Below are positions 1 to 9,205 of a stretch of DNA of 26,056 nucleotides, piece after piece (the stretch's first letter is position 1; every line of letters begins with the position of its first letter). A program made the translations under genes and the position numbers. The DNA is from DASSKP01 sp035695045 (GTDB lineage: Bacteria > Actinomycetota > Actinomycetes > JAFAQI01), in NCBI GenBank assembly GCA_035695045.1, contig DASSEX010000014.1, positions 1 through 26,056 on the forward strand. The letters run 5' to 3'. The notes below the pieces were generated by a model that saw nothing but the letters and a program-made list of their open reading frames with translations, was not told where the DNA came from and did no database searches.

Positions 1-2193
1 GGTGTGCACCGGCAGGCGGCCGAGCTTCGCGGTGACGACGTACTCCTTCGTCGGTCCGGCGCCGGGCGACGTGATCGTGAGCCGCGGGCCGGACGTGCCG
101 TTGACGACGACCGAGTCCCACATCGGTGTCGACAGCTCCCACGCGTCGACACCCGGTTGCGCCTTGTAGAGACCGATCGTCGACAGGACGTACGCCGCCG
201 ACATCGTGCCGGCGTCGTCGTTGCCGGGCAGGCCGTACGGCGTCGACGAGAAGACCTGCGTCGCGGCGTGCACGACCCGGGCGGTCTTCGCCGGTTGCCC
301 GAGCCAGTCGTAGAGCCACGGGGCCTGCAGGTCGGTCTCGTTGGCCGGCGTGTACTGGTTGCCGACGTAGTAGACGCCGAAGAGCGACGCCTGCGTCTGC
401 GCGAGGGGCACCACCGGCGCGGCCTGGCTCTCGGCCGGCGTCGCGCAGAACTCGTCCAGCCGTTGCGTCATCGTGCTCGCGCCGAGGGTGTCGCGAAGGC
501 CTGCGACGTCCTGCGGCACCAGCCAGAGGTACTGCCAGCCGGTGCCCTCCTGCCAGCCCTCGGAGAACATCGGGTCCCACAGCGGGCCATCACCGGCGGG
601 CGTCGGTGACGCCCACGAGCCGTCCGAGTTGCGCGGCCGCAGGAACCGGGTGCCGTTCTTGTCGAACAGGTTCTTCCACGACTCGGCGCGTGCGCGGAAC
701 TCGGCGACCTCGTCCGCAGTGCCGTACGACGCCGCCAGGGCGGCGACGCTCGCGTCGTCGATCGCGTACTCCAACGTCACCGCGGCGCCGCGGTCGCTGT
801 GGTCGTACGGGATGTAGCCGAGCGTCAGGTAGTCGCCGAGGTCGCTTCGCGGTCCCGTGGCAGTGCGCGCCTGATGGAGAACCGCGGCGTAGGCGCGTTG
901 CGCATCGGTGCCGGTCAAGGCTCCATCGGTGACGAGCGCGGCGAGGGTGGGCGTGCCGGAGTCGCCGCCCATGATGCTGTAGTCGCGGTTGCCGCGGACC
1001 CACTTCGGGATGACACCGCCGTTCTGGTCGGTGTCGTCGAGGAGCGAGATGCCGACGTCATGGGCGACGTCCGGTGCGATGAGCGTCAGCAACGGTGTCT
1101 GCGTGCGGTACGTGTCCCACAGCGACAGGTCGGTGTAGTGATGGTGCCCGGGCGCGACCGTGCGGACGACACCGTCGAAGCCGAGGTAGCGGCCGTCCGC
1201 GTCATCGAAAACGTCCGGCATCAACAGTGCGTGGTAGAGGTTCGTGTAGAAGGTCTGTCGCTGGCCGGCCGCGCCGCCGGTGACGTCGATCGCGTGCAGC
1301 CGCTCGTTCCACGCATGCTTCGCGGCTGCTGCCACGTCGTCGAACGACGTGCCGTCCGGGGCCTCTGCCTCGAGGTTGCCGTCGGCACCGGTCGGGTCGA
1401 CGTACGAGATCGCGATCCGCGCGCCGACCACGGCATCGGTGGTGGTGTCGAAGGTGACCCAGCCGCCGGCACCCCTGCCGCTGACGTCGGAGCCGTCCGG
1501 GCTCAGCGTCGAGCCGAGCCACGTGCCGTGGGAGGTGAACGGCCGATCGAAGCGTGCGGTGAAGTAGACCGTCACGCCGCCGCTGCCGGGAACCGTGACG
1601 CTGCCCCGGACGGTGCGATCATCCGCGATCTGTAGCGCGCCGGTCTGGACGCCGTCGTTGTCACGACTCACGTCGAGCAGCAGGTTGGCCTGGGTCGTCG
1701 ACGGGAAGGTGAAGCGCTCGACCGCCGTCCGCGTCGTCGACGTCAGCTCGGCCTTCGTCTGGTAGCGGCTCAGCGTCGTCGCGTAGTAGCCCGGCTGCGC
1801 CGTCTCGGAGGCGTGCGAGACGGGCGACGCCCACTGGCTCGGGTCACTGGAGGTGACCGCGCCGGTCGTCGGCATCATCGGCAGCTCACCGCCGATGTGG
1901 ACACCCGCTCCGCTGAAGTGGGTAAGCGCGAAGCCGTGGACCTCAGGGTCCTGGTAGCCGTAGCCGACGTAGTTGACCGGGTCGTCGCCCTCCGGCGTCG
2001 TGGTGATCGGACCGGGGGTCACCATGCCGAACGGCAGGCCGGCGGCGACCGTGACGAAGCCCGGGCCGAGCGACCCCGCGAGAGGGTTCACCAGCGACGT
2101 CAGGTCCTCCGAGCTCTCCGGCCCGGCCAGCGTCGGCACCGCGGCGAGGCCGGCGAGCACGGCCATGACCGACACCAGGGACCGCAGGCGCAT
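1..2193 (-). CDS. Secreted GH92 family alpha-mannosidase, C-terminus cut by window edge
   Basis: A calcium-dependent exo-alpha-mannosidase of glycoside hydrolase family 92, probably exported and acting on alpha-mannose glycans. The minus frame is open from ATG 2193 to the window edge (731 codons, no stop). Residues 1-24 form a signal peptide (MRLRSLVSVMAVLAGLAAVP). The N-terminal beta-sandwich region contains a conserved-looking HGFALTHFSGAG stretch. The (alpha/alpha)6 barrel region includes FYTNLYHALLMP, GGVIPKWV, EGTGWQYLWLVPQD near residue 547 (likely the catalytic acid Glu region) and GNDDAGTMSA near 655 (the catalytic-base Asp region of the family). Family members are usually 750-1100 residues, so little of the catalytic part is missing. 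It is divergent from the YihY-type gene, with 59 bases between. The family call is firm; the linkage specificity (alpha-1,2 is common) is inference. Confidence 0.95.
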   Translation of the reverse strand, partial: MRLRSLVSVMAVLAGLAAVPTLAGPESSEDLTSLVNPLAGSLGPGFVTVAAGLPFGMVTPGPITTTPEGDDPVNYVGYGYQDPEVHGFALTHFSGAGVHIGGELPMMPTTGAVTSSDPSQWASPVSHASETAQPGYYATTLSRYQTKAELTSTTRTAVERFTFPSTTQANLLLDVSRDNDGVQTGALQIADDRTVRGSVTVPGSGGVTVYFTARFDRPFTSHGTWLGSTLSPDGSDVSGRGAGGWVTFDTTTDAVVGARIAISYVDPTGADGNLEAEAPDGTSFDDVAAAAKHAWNERLHAIDVTGGAAGQRQTFYTNLYHALLMPDVFDDADGRYLGFDGVVRTVAPGHHHYTDLSLWDTYRTQTPLLTLIAPDVAHDVGISLLDDTDQNGGVIPKWVRGNRDYSIMGGDSGTPTLAALVTDGALTGTDAQRAYAAVLHQARTATGPRSDLGDYLTLGYIPYDHSDRGAAVTLEYAIDDASVAALAASYGTADEVAEFRARAESWKNLFDKNGTRFLRPRNSDGSWASPTPAGDGPLWDPMFSEGWQEGTGWQYLWLVPQDVAGLRDTLGASTMTQRLDEFCATPAESQAAPVVPLAQTQASLFGVYYVGNQYTPANETDLQAPWLYDWLGQPAKTARVVHAATQVFSSTPYGLPGNDDAGTMSAAYVLSTIGLYKAQPGVDAWELSTPMWDSVVVNGTSGPRLTITSPGAGPTKEYVVTAKLGRLPVHT

Positions 2194-2252
2194 GCCAGGA
2201 ACTTCGCCGGGGCCCGGCTGCATCCCTGCCCGAACCGGGGTACAGCACCCTC

Positions 2253-3239
2253 GTGCCCGCGCGCCCCGCCCTCGACAACTTCCAGCGCCGCCATCGCTGG
2301 CTGGGGCTGCCGATCGCGGTGGTCTACAAGTACGTCGACGACCAGGGCAGCTATCTCGCGGCCCTGATCACCTACTACGGCTTCCTGTCGCTCTTTCCGC
2401 TGCTGCTCCTCGCCGCGACCATCCTCGGGTTCGTGCTCAACGGCGACAGCGCACTTCAGCAGAAGCTGCTCGGCTCGGCGCTGCGACAGTTCCCGATCAT
2501 CGGCAAACAGCTGACGACCAACATCCACGGCTACCGCGGCTCCGGCGCCGGCCTCGTCATCGGCCTTCTGGTCGCGATCTACGGCGGGCTCGGGATCGCC
2601 CAAGCCGGTCAGAACGCGATGAACGTCGTCTGGGCGGTGCCGCGCAACGCGCGGCCCAACCCGCTCATGGCACGAGTGCGGAGCCTGGCGCTGCTCGCCA
2701 CACTGGGTATCGGCGTGCTCGTCACGACCGCGCTGTCGGCGGCCGGGGCGGTCGCCCATGACTGGTCCAAGCACCAGGGCCTCGGGGCGACCGGTGTGGT
2801 GCTGGTGATCGCGGCATCGGCCGTCGTGAACATCGGGTTGTTCCTGGTCGCGTTTCGCTTCCTCACGACACACGACATCGGCTGGCGCGACATCTGGCTC
2901 GGCGCCGTCGTGTCGGCGGTCGCGTGGCAGGTGTTGCAGCTGGCCGGCGCCTACTACGTGGCGCACGAGCTGCGCGGCGCCCAGGAGGTGTACGGAACCT
3001 TCGCCCTCGTGCTCGGTCTCATCGCGTGGATCTACCTCGAGGCCGTGGTGTTCGTCCTCGCCGCAGAGCTCAACGTCGTCGTACGACGTCACCTGTGGCC
3101 GCGCGCACTGCTGACGCCGTTCACCGACGACGTCGACCTGACCCGGGCCGACGAGCGCGCGTACGGCAGCTACGCGAAGGCGCAGAAGGCCAAGGGCTAC
3201 GAACACATCGACGTCGAGTTCAACCCGCCGTCCGGATGA
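2253..3239 (+). CDS. YihY/virulence factor BrkB family inner-membrane protein
   Basis: A 328-residue integral membrane protein of the YihY/BrkB family. The molecular role of the family is unsettled; older ribonuclease BN labels are wrong. About six hydrophobic segments are seen, near residues 20-65, 95-115, 145-170, 180-205, 215-240 and 245-280. The family hallmark YLAALITYYGFLSLFPLLL is near residue 34, and the last helix carries YGTFALVLGLIAWIY. The C-terminal 45 residues are charged and probably cytoplasmic. The start is GTG 2253, taken because the conserved N-terminus begins just after it; no strong ribosome binding site is seen. The crotonase-family gene starts 16 bases downstream on the same strand, so the two may be co-transcribed, although no functional link is evident. 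Confidence 0.9.
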   Translation: MPARPALDNFQRRHRWLGLPIAVVYKYVDDQGSYLAALITYYGFLSLFPLLLLAATILGFVLNGDSALQQKLLGSALRQFPIIGKQLTTNIHGYRGSGAGLVIGLLVAIYGGLGIAQAGQNAMNVVWAVPRNARPNPLMARVRSLALLATLGIGVLVTTALSAAGAVAHDWSKHQGLGATGVVLVIAASAVVNIGLFLVAFRFLTTHDIGWRDIWLGAVVSAVAWQVLQLAGAYYVAHELRGAQEVYGTFALVLGLIAWIYLEAVVFVLAAELNVVVRRHLWPRALLTPFTDDVDLTRADERAYGSYAKAQKAKGYEHIDVEFNPPSG

Positions 3240-3255
3240 CGGCAGGATGCGGGTC

Positions 3256-4125
3256 ATGAGCGAGTTCGACCAGATCCGGTACGACGTCCAGGACCGCATC
3301 CTCACGATCACGTTGCACCGGCCGGACAACCTCAACGCGTTCACGCCGGTCATGAAGCGGGAGATGGTCGCGGCGTTCGACGCCGCGGACGCCGACGACG
3401 ACGTCCGCGCGGTCGTCGTGACCGGCTCCGGCCGCGCCTTCTGCGCGGGCGCCGACCTGTCCGGCGGCGGTGACACCTTCGACTACAAGCGACGAGGTGG
3501 CACCGCGACCGAAGCGCCACGCGACGGCGGCGGGGAGGTCAGCCTGCGAATCTACGAGATGCGCAAGCCGGTCATCGGTGCCATCAACGGCGCCGCAGTC
3601 GGTGTCGGCGTGACGATGACGCTTCCGATGGACGTCAGGCTGGCCGCCGACAACGCGAAGTTCGGCTTCGTCTTCAGCCGCCGAGGCATCGTGCCGGAGG
3701 CCGCCTCGACGTGGTTCCTGCCGCGGCTCGTCGGCCCGAGCCAGGCCGCGGAGTGGCTGATGACCGGCCGGGTGTTCACGGCTGAGGAGGCGCTTGCAGG
3801 CGCTCTCGTGCGCAGCGTGCATCCGGGCGACGAGCTGCTCGCGGCGGCGTACGGCATCGCGAGGGAGATCGCCGACAACGCGGCGCCGGTCAGCGTCGCG
3901 CTGGCCCGGCAGATGATGTGGCGCGGTCTCGCGGCGGCAACGCCGTACGACGCGCACGTCACCGACTCACGCGCGATGCACGCGACGGGGCAGGCCGCGG
4001 ACGTGCGTGAGGGCATCGCGTCGTTCCTCGAGAAGCGACCGCCGCAGTTCCCCGGCCGGGTGAGCACCGACGTCCCGGACGTGTTCAGCGGCAACCCGCC
4101 GCAGTGGGCCAAGACCCTCGGGTGA
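3256..4125 (+). CDS. Enoyl-CoA hydratase/isomerase (crotonase) family protein
   Basis: A 289-residue crotonase-fold protein expected to act on acyl-CoA thioesters in the cytoplasm. Oxyanion-hole elements are present: RAFCAGADLS near residue 59, and GAINGAAVGVG near residue 112. The position equivalent to Glu144 of rat mitochondrial enoyl-CoA hydratase is Phe (KFGFVFSRRG). The Glu164 equivalent appears kept (AAEWLMTGR), and an extra Glu sits in GIVPEAAS. True hydratase activity is therefore uncertain; isomerase or hydrolase activity is possible. I chose ATG 3256 over ATG 3247 because AGGA at 3244-3247 is 8 bases upstream of it, whereas 3247 has no room for a ribosome binding site. It follows the YihY-type gene by 16 bases and is convergent with nhaA, with only 3 bases between the stops. 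Confidence 0.9.
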   Translation: MSEFDQIRYDVQDRILTITLHRPDNLNAFTPVMKREMVAAFDAADADDDVRAVVVTGSGRAFCAGADLSGGGDTFDYKRRGGTATEAPRDGGGEVSLRIYEMRKPVIGAINGAAVGVGVTMTLPMDVRLAADNAKFGFVFSRRGIVPEAASTWFLPRLVGPSQAAEWLMTGRVFTAEEALAGALVRSVHPGDELLAAAYGIAREIADNAAPVSVALARQMMWRGLAAATPYDAHVTDSRAMHATGQAADVREGIASFLEKRPPQFPGRVSTDVPDVFSGNPPQWAKTLG

Positions 4126-4128
4126 GCG

Positions 4129-6012
4129 TCAGCTCGTCAGTGCGGCTCTGGCGCCGGCCGCCTTGACGGCCGCGGACAAGGTCTCGAGGTCGAACGCGCC
4201 CTGATGGCGCCGGCCGTTGACGAAGAACGTCGGCGTGCCGGAGACACCGGAGAGATCCGCGCCGTCGACGTCGTTGGCGACGCGCGCGGCGTACGCGCGC
4301 TGCCGCAGGTCCTCGGCGAAGCGATCGGTGTCGAGCCCGAGCTCCTCGGCGTAACGCACGAGATCGCCGAACCGCAACGCGTCCTGATGCTCGAAGAGCA
4401 GGTCGTGCATCTCCCAGAACGCACCTTGAGCGTGTGCCGCCTCGGTCGCCTCCGCCGCCAGGCGTGCATGCGGATGGACGTCGTCGAGCGGCAGGTGCCG
4501 CCAGACATAGGTGATGTCGGTGAAGTCGCGGAGCAGCTCGCGGACGACGGGCTCGGCCTGACCGCAGTAGGGGCACTCGAGGTCGCCGTACTCGACGACC
4601 GTCACCGGCGAGTCGACCGAGCCACGGATGTGGTCGCGTTCGGTGTCGACCGGGTCCGCAAGGTCGACGATCGTCGCGGACGTGCCGAGGAGTGCCTGCG
4701 CCTTCAACCGCGCCGGCAGGAGGTCGATCACACGGAAGACGCCGAAGGACAGCAACGCGGCCGCGACCGCCGCCGCCAGGACGCCGGCCTTCGCCTCGGC
4801 GAGATGGCGCGGGTCGAACGCCAGCGACGCGATCAGCAGCGACACCGTGAAGCCGACACCGGCGGCTGATCCCGCGCCACCGACCGAACCCCAGCCGACC
4901 GGCGGCCGGAGCCGGCCACGACTCAGGCCGGTGACGACCATCGACGTCAGGGTGATGCCCACCGGCTTGCCGACGACGTACCCGATGAGGATGCCCAGCG
5001 TCACCGGTGACGTGAACGCGACCGACAGGAAGTGGGCGCTGATCGGTATGCCGGCGTTGGCGAGGGCGAACACCGGCACGATGACGTAGCTCGTCCACGG
5101 GTGCCAGAGCGCACTGAGCCGCTCGTTCGGCGAGATCGCGGCCTCGACACCGGCGCGGGCGCGACGCGCCAGCTCCGGTGTGGGCTGCTCGCGGAACAAC
5201 CGGAACTCCGCCGACGCGCGCTCGAGGTCGACCCGGGCTGCCGGATACGCGTAGGTCAGCAATCCCATGGCCAGACCCACCACGAGCGGGTCCACCCCGG
5301 AGCTGACCATCGCGACCCAGATCGCGATGCCGAGGACGGCGTACGGAAGGCCTCTCCGAACATGCCGCGCACGGATGACCAGGACGACCACGAACAGGCC
5401 GGCGGCGATGCCGAGTGATCTCATGCTGATGCGGCCGCTGTAGGCGAGGGCGATCACGAGCAACGCGACGATGTCGTCGACGACGACAACCGTGAGCATG
5501 AAGGCGCGCAGTCGGTCCGCGAACCGCGGGCCGACGAGAGTCAGCACACCCAGCGCGAACGCGGTGTCCGTCGACATCGCCGCGCCCCAACCGTGCCCGG
5601 CCGACCCGCCGGAGTTCACCGCCAGGAAGATCAGGACCGGCAGCAGCATGCCGCCGAGGCCCGCAAGCAGCGGAAGTGCGACGCGTCGCAGCTCCCGCAG
5701 CTCCCCGAGATCGGCCTCCCGTCGCGCCTCCAGCCCGACGACGAAGAAGAAGAACGCCATCAACCCGTCGTTGACCCACCGACGAAGGTCCATCGCCAGT
5801 GACCAGTGGCCGAGCCGCACGGTGAGATCGGTGCGCCACAGGGCGTCGTACGACGTCTGGTCGATGTTGACCCAGAGCAGTGCGGCCACGGCCGCGGTCA
5901 GCAGGACGAGCGAGCTGCCGCTCTCCGTGCGCAGGAAGGCGCGCATCGGGGTGTTGGCGATCGACGCCCAGCGCGTGCTGCCGGTGACGGCTGCGTCGTC
6001 GGCCGAGGTCAT
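4129..6012 (-). CDS. nhaA: NhaA Na+/H+ antiporter fused to a C-terminal DsbA-like thioredoxin domain
   Basis: A 627-residue two-domain protein. Residues about 20-430 are an NhaA-type electrogenic Na+/H+ antiporter in the cytoplasmic membrane. Visible hallmarks are STDTAFALG at 147-155, the ion-binding Asp pair D179-D180 in VVVVDDIVALL, GKPVGI at 348-353 (equivalent of Lys300 in E. coli) and GVGFTVSLLIASLAF at 385-399. Residues about 465-620 are a DsbA/thioredoxin fold with a CPYC redox centre at 480-483 and the cis-Pro loop SGTPTFFVNG at 591-600. E. coli NhaA is 388 residues, so the tail is a genuine extra domain; similar fusions are known in actinobacteria. The start is ATG 6012. It lies 25 bases after a beta-carbonic anhydrase gene on the same strand, probably as an operon. 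Confidence 0.94.
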   Translation of the reverse strand: MTSADDAAVTGSTRWASIANTPMRAFLRTESGSSLVLLTAAVAALLWVNIDQTSYDALWRTDLTVRLGHWSLAMDLRRWVNDGLMAFFFFVVGLEARREADLGELRELRRVALPLLAGLGGMLLPVLIFLAVNSGGSAGHGWGAAMSTDTAFALGVLTLVGPRFADRLRAFMLTVVVVDDIVALLVIALAYSGRISMRSLGIAAGLFVVVLVIRARHVRRGLPYAVLGIAIWVAMVSSGVDPLVVGLAMGLLTYAYPAARVDLERASAEFRLFREQPTPELARRARAGVEAAISPNERLSALWHPWTSYVIVPVFALANAGIPISAHFLSVAFTSPVTLGILIGYVVGKPVGITLTSMVVTGLSRGRLRPPVGWGSVGGAGSAAGVGFTVSLLIASLAFDPRHLAEAKAGVLAAAVAAALLSFGVFRVIDLLPARLKAQALLGTSATIVDLADPVDTERDHIRGSVDSPVTVVEYGDLECPYCGQAEPVVRELLRDFTDITYVWRHLPLDDVHPHARLAAEATEAAHAQGAFWEMHDLLFEHQDALRFGDLVRYAEELGLDTDRFAEDLRQRAYAARVANDVDGADLSGVSGTPTFFVNGRRHQGAFDLETLSAAVKAAGARAALTS

Positions 6013-6037
6013 CGCATGCCGGCTCGGTTGGCGACGG

Positions 6038-6538
6038 TCAGCAGACCCGGCGCAGCCGGCCGGTGTCGATGTCGAGGATGAACCCGCCGACCGCCGTGTC
6101 GGCGAGGTACGGCGACGAGCGGACGCGTTGCACGTCGAGGCGGACCGCGGCCTCCTGGTCGGTCGTCGTCAGGAACGACAGGCTGCGGGTGTCGGGTCCA
6201 CCGGCCTCGCGGACTGCCTCGTGCACATCGTCCTCGGTGCCGCCTGCCATCCGGCAGCGCGTGTGCTGCACCACCATCACGCGCTCGACGCCGAGCAGGT
6301 ACCTGGCGAGGATCAGCGTGCGCAGGACGTCGTCGGTGACCCGGGCGCCGGCGTTGCGCAGGATCTTCGCGTCGCCGGGACCGAACCCGAGCATGCGCAG
6401 CGGGTCGATCCGCGAGTCCATGCAGATGAGGACGCCGACGCCTTTGGCGGCCCTGGCCTCGAGGCCACCGAAGTCGTAGCCCGAGGCGTACTCGGCGTTG
6501 GCGGAGAGGACATCGGCGAACGGGTCGAGGTCAGCCAC
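6038..6538 (-). CDS. Beta-class carbonic anhydrase (Rv1284-like)
   Basis: A zinc enzyme interconverting CO2 and bicarbonate in the cytoplasm. With GTG 6538 as start it has 166 residues. The zinc and active-site residues of the beta class are visible: CMDSR (Cys39, Asp41, Arg43) and QHTRC (His92, Cys95), plus the conserved RNAGARVTDDVLRTL. The size and the N-terminal pattern DVLSANAEYASGY match the short Rv1284 type of mycobacteria. An upstream GTG at 6580 would add 14 residues rich in Arg and Pro that the family lacks, so I prefer 6538; its ribosome binding site is weak. The gene sits directly upstream of nhaA, and its product may supply or consume protons and bicarbonate in concert with the antiporter (inference). 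Confidence 0.9.
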   Translation of the reverse strand: MADLDPFADVLSANAEYASGYDFGGLEARAAKGVGVLICMDSRIDPLRMLGFGPGDAKILRNAGARVTDDVLRTLILARYLLGVERVMVVQHTRCRMAGGTEDDVHEAVREAGGPDTRSLSFLTTTDQEAAVRLDVQRVRSSPYLADTAVGGFILDIDTGRLRRVC

Positions 6539-6720
6539 GTCCGCGAGCCTAGGCGGCGGCCGCACCACGCCTGCCACCACCCGACCCGGCGGCTGGGCTA
6601 GCCCCTTCTGACTATCTCGTTACGCCGACCGAACCGACCGGAACGGCCGTGCAGTCGATACCTGCCGATGCCGATAACACGGATAGTCGTCAGGCGATGC
6701 AGTGGACTGGGGGGCGGGAG

Positions 6721-9186
6721 ATGGCTGACGGCGGCCCGAGGGCCGCCGCCAGGGCCGGGCTGTCGGTGGACATCCGGGTCTGGCGGCGCATCGGCATGCG
6801 CAGCCGCCTGCTGCTCGCCGGCATCGCCTGCGTCGTCGTCACGTCCACGCAGGTCGCCGGCGCCAACCAGACCGCCGCGGTCCTGATGATCGGCGGGCTG
6901 GTCCTCCTCGCGCTCACGTTCGGTGCCCGGTACGTCGCCGCGGACGCCTCCACGTCGTGGCGTCGAGGGTGGTGGTTCGTCGGCGTCTCCGTGGGCATCT
7001 TCGCGCTGGCCTCGGCGCTGCGGGCCGGCAACCTCGTCTACACGACCGCGATGCCGCTGCAGGTGGTCAGCCTCGTCGCCAACGCCTTCGGCTTCACGGG
7101 CCTCGTCGTGCTCATGCACCACCGGGCGCCGCGACGGACCGTCCGGGCAACGCTTGAGGCACTCGTCGTCGCCGGCTGCGTCGGCTACATCGGCTGGGTG
7201 CTCACCGTGGTCGCCGGCGGCACCGCCAGCCTGTCGCTGGTCCTGCTGAGCGCCAACGCCGCCAACGCCTGGCTCGCCGCACGACTGCTGCTGCTGGGCT
7301 CCGACCGCCCCGTCGTCCTGAGCATGCTCGCCGCTGGTTGGGCCGGCAAGCTTGCCGCGAACTTCGTCGCGTTCACGCTGGCCAGCGCCGGTGGCGTGAA
7401 CGGGCGCGGCCTCGCCACCATCCAGCTGTGGGTGCTCGGCGCGTGGGTCTTCGGCGCGCTGCACCCATCGCTCGGGAAGCGGTTCGGGGTAGTGCGCGAG
7501 CGCGACGTCAACGACGTCAACGCGCGTGCTGCGGTCTTCGCCTCGTCGGTGTTGATGGTGCTCGCGATCATCGGCCTGCAGGTGATGTTCGGCTCGAACA
7601 CCAACGTCGTGTTCATCGGCGGCGCGGTGCTGCCGATCGCCGTCGTGCTGCACATGGCCTACCAGATGTTCGACCGCACCCGGGTCGAGTACCGCGCGAC
7701 GCATGACGGTCTGACCGGGCTGCCCAACCGGCGCGCCTTCGAGGACGGCATCGCCGCGGCGCTCGAGGCAGCGGACGCGGCGCCCTTCGCCGTGGTCGTG
7801 CTCGACCTCGACCGCTTCAAGAGCGTCAACGACAGCCTGGGTCACAGCGACGGCAACCTCGTGCTCACGGCGGTCGCGGAGCGGCTGCGCGGGGAGATGC
7901 GCCTGCCGGACCTGGCGGCACGCATCAGCGGCGACGAGTTCGCGCTGCTGCTGCACGGCGTCGACGACTCGATCGCGGACGCTGCCGCGGGCGCTGTCCT
8001 CGACACCTTCGCCGAGCCGTTCGACGTCGCCGAGCGCGAGGTGTTCATCAGCGCCAGCATCGGGATCGCCGTGTGGCCCGAGGACGGTGCCGACGGCGGC
8101 GAGCTGCTCGGACGTGCGGACACGGCCCTGCACGAGGCGAAGCTGCGCGGCCGTAACCGCTTCGTGCGCTACCGCCGCGGCATGTCGGCGCGTGCAGACC
8201 TGCGGCTGGCGCTGGAGAGCAGCCTGCAGACGTCGATCGAAGCCGGCGAGATGGCTCTGCACTACCAGCCGCAGATCTCCCTCGCCGACGGTCGCGTCGT
8301 CGGGTTCGAGGCGCTGGCGCGGTGGCGGCACCCGGGCGTCGGGTTCATCTCGCCCAGCGCTTTCGTCACCCTCGCCGAGGAGTGCGGCTTCATCCACGCG
8401 CTCGGCGCCTGGGCGATCGAGGAGGCGTGCCGGCAGATCGCCGCCTGGCGTGCCGCCGACCTGCCGGTCGTGCCGGTCGCGGTCAACGTCTCCGCACACC
8501 AGATCACCGCCGGCTCGCTCGCCGACGTCGTCGAGCGTTCGCTGGCGACGTACGACGTGCCCGGCGAGCTGCTCGAGATCGAGCTGACGGAAAGCGTGCT
8601 CGTCGACGACTTCGCGCAGGTGAGCGACTTCCTCGACAGGGCGCAGCAGCTCGGCGTCCGCACCGCGATCGACGACTTCGGCACCGGCTACTCCGGGCTG
8701 CGCTACCTGGCGCAAATGCCGATCGACACGTTGAAGATCGACCGGTCGTTCGTCTCCGAGCTGGGTGAAGGCGGCTCCGACAAGGGGATCGTGCGTGCGG
8801 TCATCGGACTCGCTGCGACTCTCGGCCTCGAGGTCGTCGCCGAAGGCGTCGAGACGGCGGAGCAGGCGCGCATCCTGCGCGGCTACGGATGCGACCGTAT
8901 GCAGGGCTTCCTCGTCAGCCGCGCCGTCGCGGCCGACGACGTCCCGCGGCTGCTGCTGACCGAGACGCTGATGGCCTGGCCGGACGAGTCATCCACGCCG
9001 ATCGTCGCCGAGATGCCCCCCGTGTCGAGCCCGCCGGCGGATCGCCGGGTGACGGCAGTGCTGGAGGCGGTGTGCCGGTCGGACGTGCCGGCAGTGCTGG
9101 ACGTCGACGTCGTCGAGTCGGTCATCACCGCGCTGCATGCCCGACCTTCGCGCCGCCGCCCTGTCAAAACGACCTCAGCCGCCTGA
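6721..9186 (+). CDS. Multi-pass membrane GGDEF-EAL cyclic di-GMP synthase/phosphodiesterase
   Basis: An 821-residue signalling protein that may make and break cyclic di-GMP. Residues about 30-320 contain roughly ten hydrophobic segments forming a membrane sensor I do not recognise. The GGDEF domain (about 322-483) has THDGLTGLPNRR, the active-loop variant SGDEF at 403-407 and, five residues before it, an RLPD inhibitory (I) site. The EAL domain (about 491-746) keeps FEALARW, NVS, ELTES, DDFGTGYSG, KIDRSF and AEGVET, so the catalytic metal ligands look intact. A roughly 75-residue tail of unknown role follows. ATG 6721 is chosen because a GGGGGGCGGGAG purine run precedes it; GTG 6649 or ATG 6697 are possible. 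It is divergent from the carbonic anhydrase gene. Confidence 0.93.
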   Translation: MADGGPRAAARAGLSVDIRVWRRIGMRSRLLLAGIACVVVTSTQVAGANQTAAVLMIGGLVLLALTFGARYVAADASTSWRRGWWFVGVSVGIFALASALRAGNLVYTTAMPLQVVSLVANAFGFTGLVVLMHHRAPRRTVRATLEALVVAGCVGYIGWVLTVVAGGTASLSLVLLSANAANAWLAARLLLLGSDRPVVLSMLAAGWAGKLAANFVAFTLASAGGVNGRGLATIQLWVLGAWVFGALHPSLGKRFGVVRERDVNDVNARAAVFASSVLMVLAIIGLQVMFGSNTNVVFIGGAVLPIAVVLHMAYQMFDRTRVEYRATHDGLTGLPNRRAFEDGIAAALEAADAAPFAVVVLDLDRFKSVNDSLGHSDGNLVLTAVAERLRGEMRLPDLAARISGDEFALLLHGVDDSIADAAAGAVLDTFAEPFDVAEREVFISASIGIAVWPEDGADGGELLGRADTALHEAKLRGRNRFVRYRRGMSARADLRLALESSLQTSIEAGEMALHYQPQISLADGRVVGFEALARWRHPGVGFISPSAFVTLAEECGFIHALGAWAIEEACRQIAAWRAADLPVVPVAVNVSAHQITAGSLADVVERSLATYDVPGELLEIELTESVLVDDFAQVSDFLDRAQQLGVRTAIDDFGTGYSGLRYLAQMPIDTLKIDRSFVSELGEGGSDKGIVRAVIGLAATLGLEVVAEGVETAEQARILRGYGCDRMQGFLVSRAVAADDVPRLLLTETLMAWPDESSTPIVAEMPPVSSPPADRRVTAVLEAVCRSDVPAVLDVDVVESVITALHARPSRRRPVKTTSAA

Positions 9187-9205
9187 CAGACGCGCGCCAG
9201 CATGT

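Noticed and set aside
2100..3476. Minus-strand open frame of 458 codons opposite the YihY-type and crotonase genes
   Set aside because: Crosses two real genes and has no recognisable domain.
6598..8715. Minus-strand open frame of 705 codons opposite the GGDEF-EAL gene
   Set aside because: No motifs and strongly biased composition; the plus frame carries GGDEF and EAL signatures.
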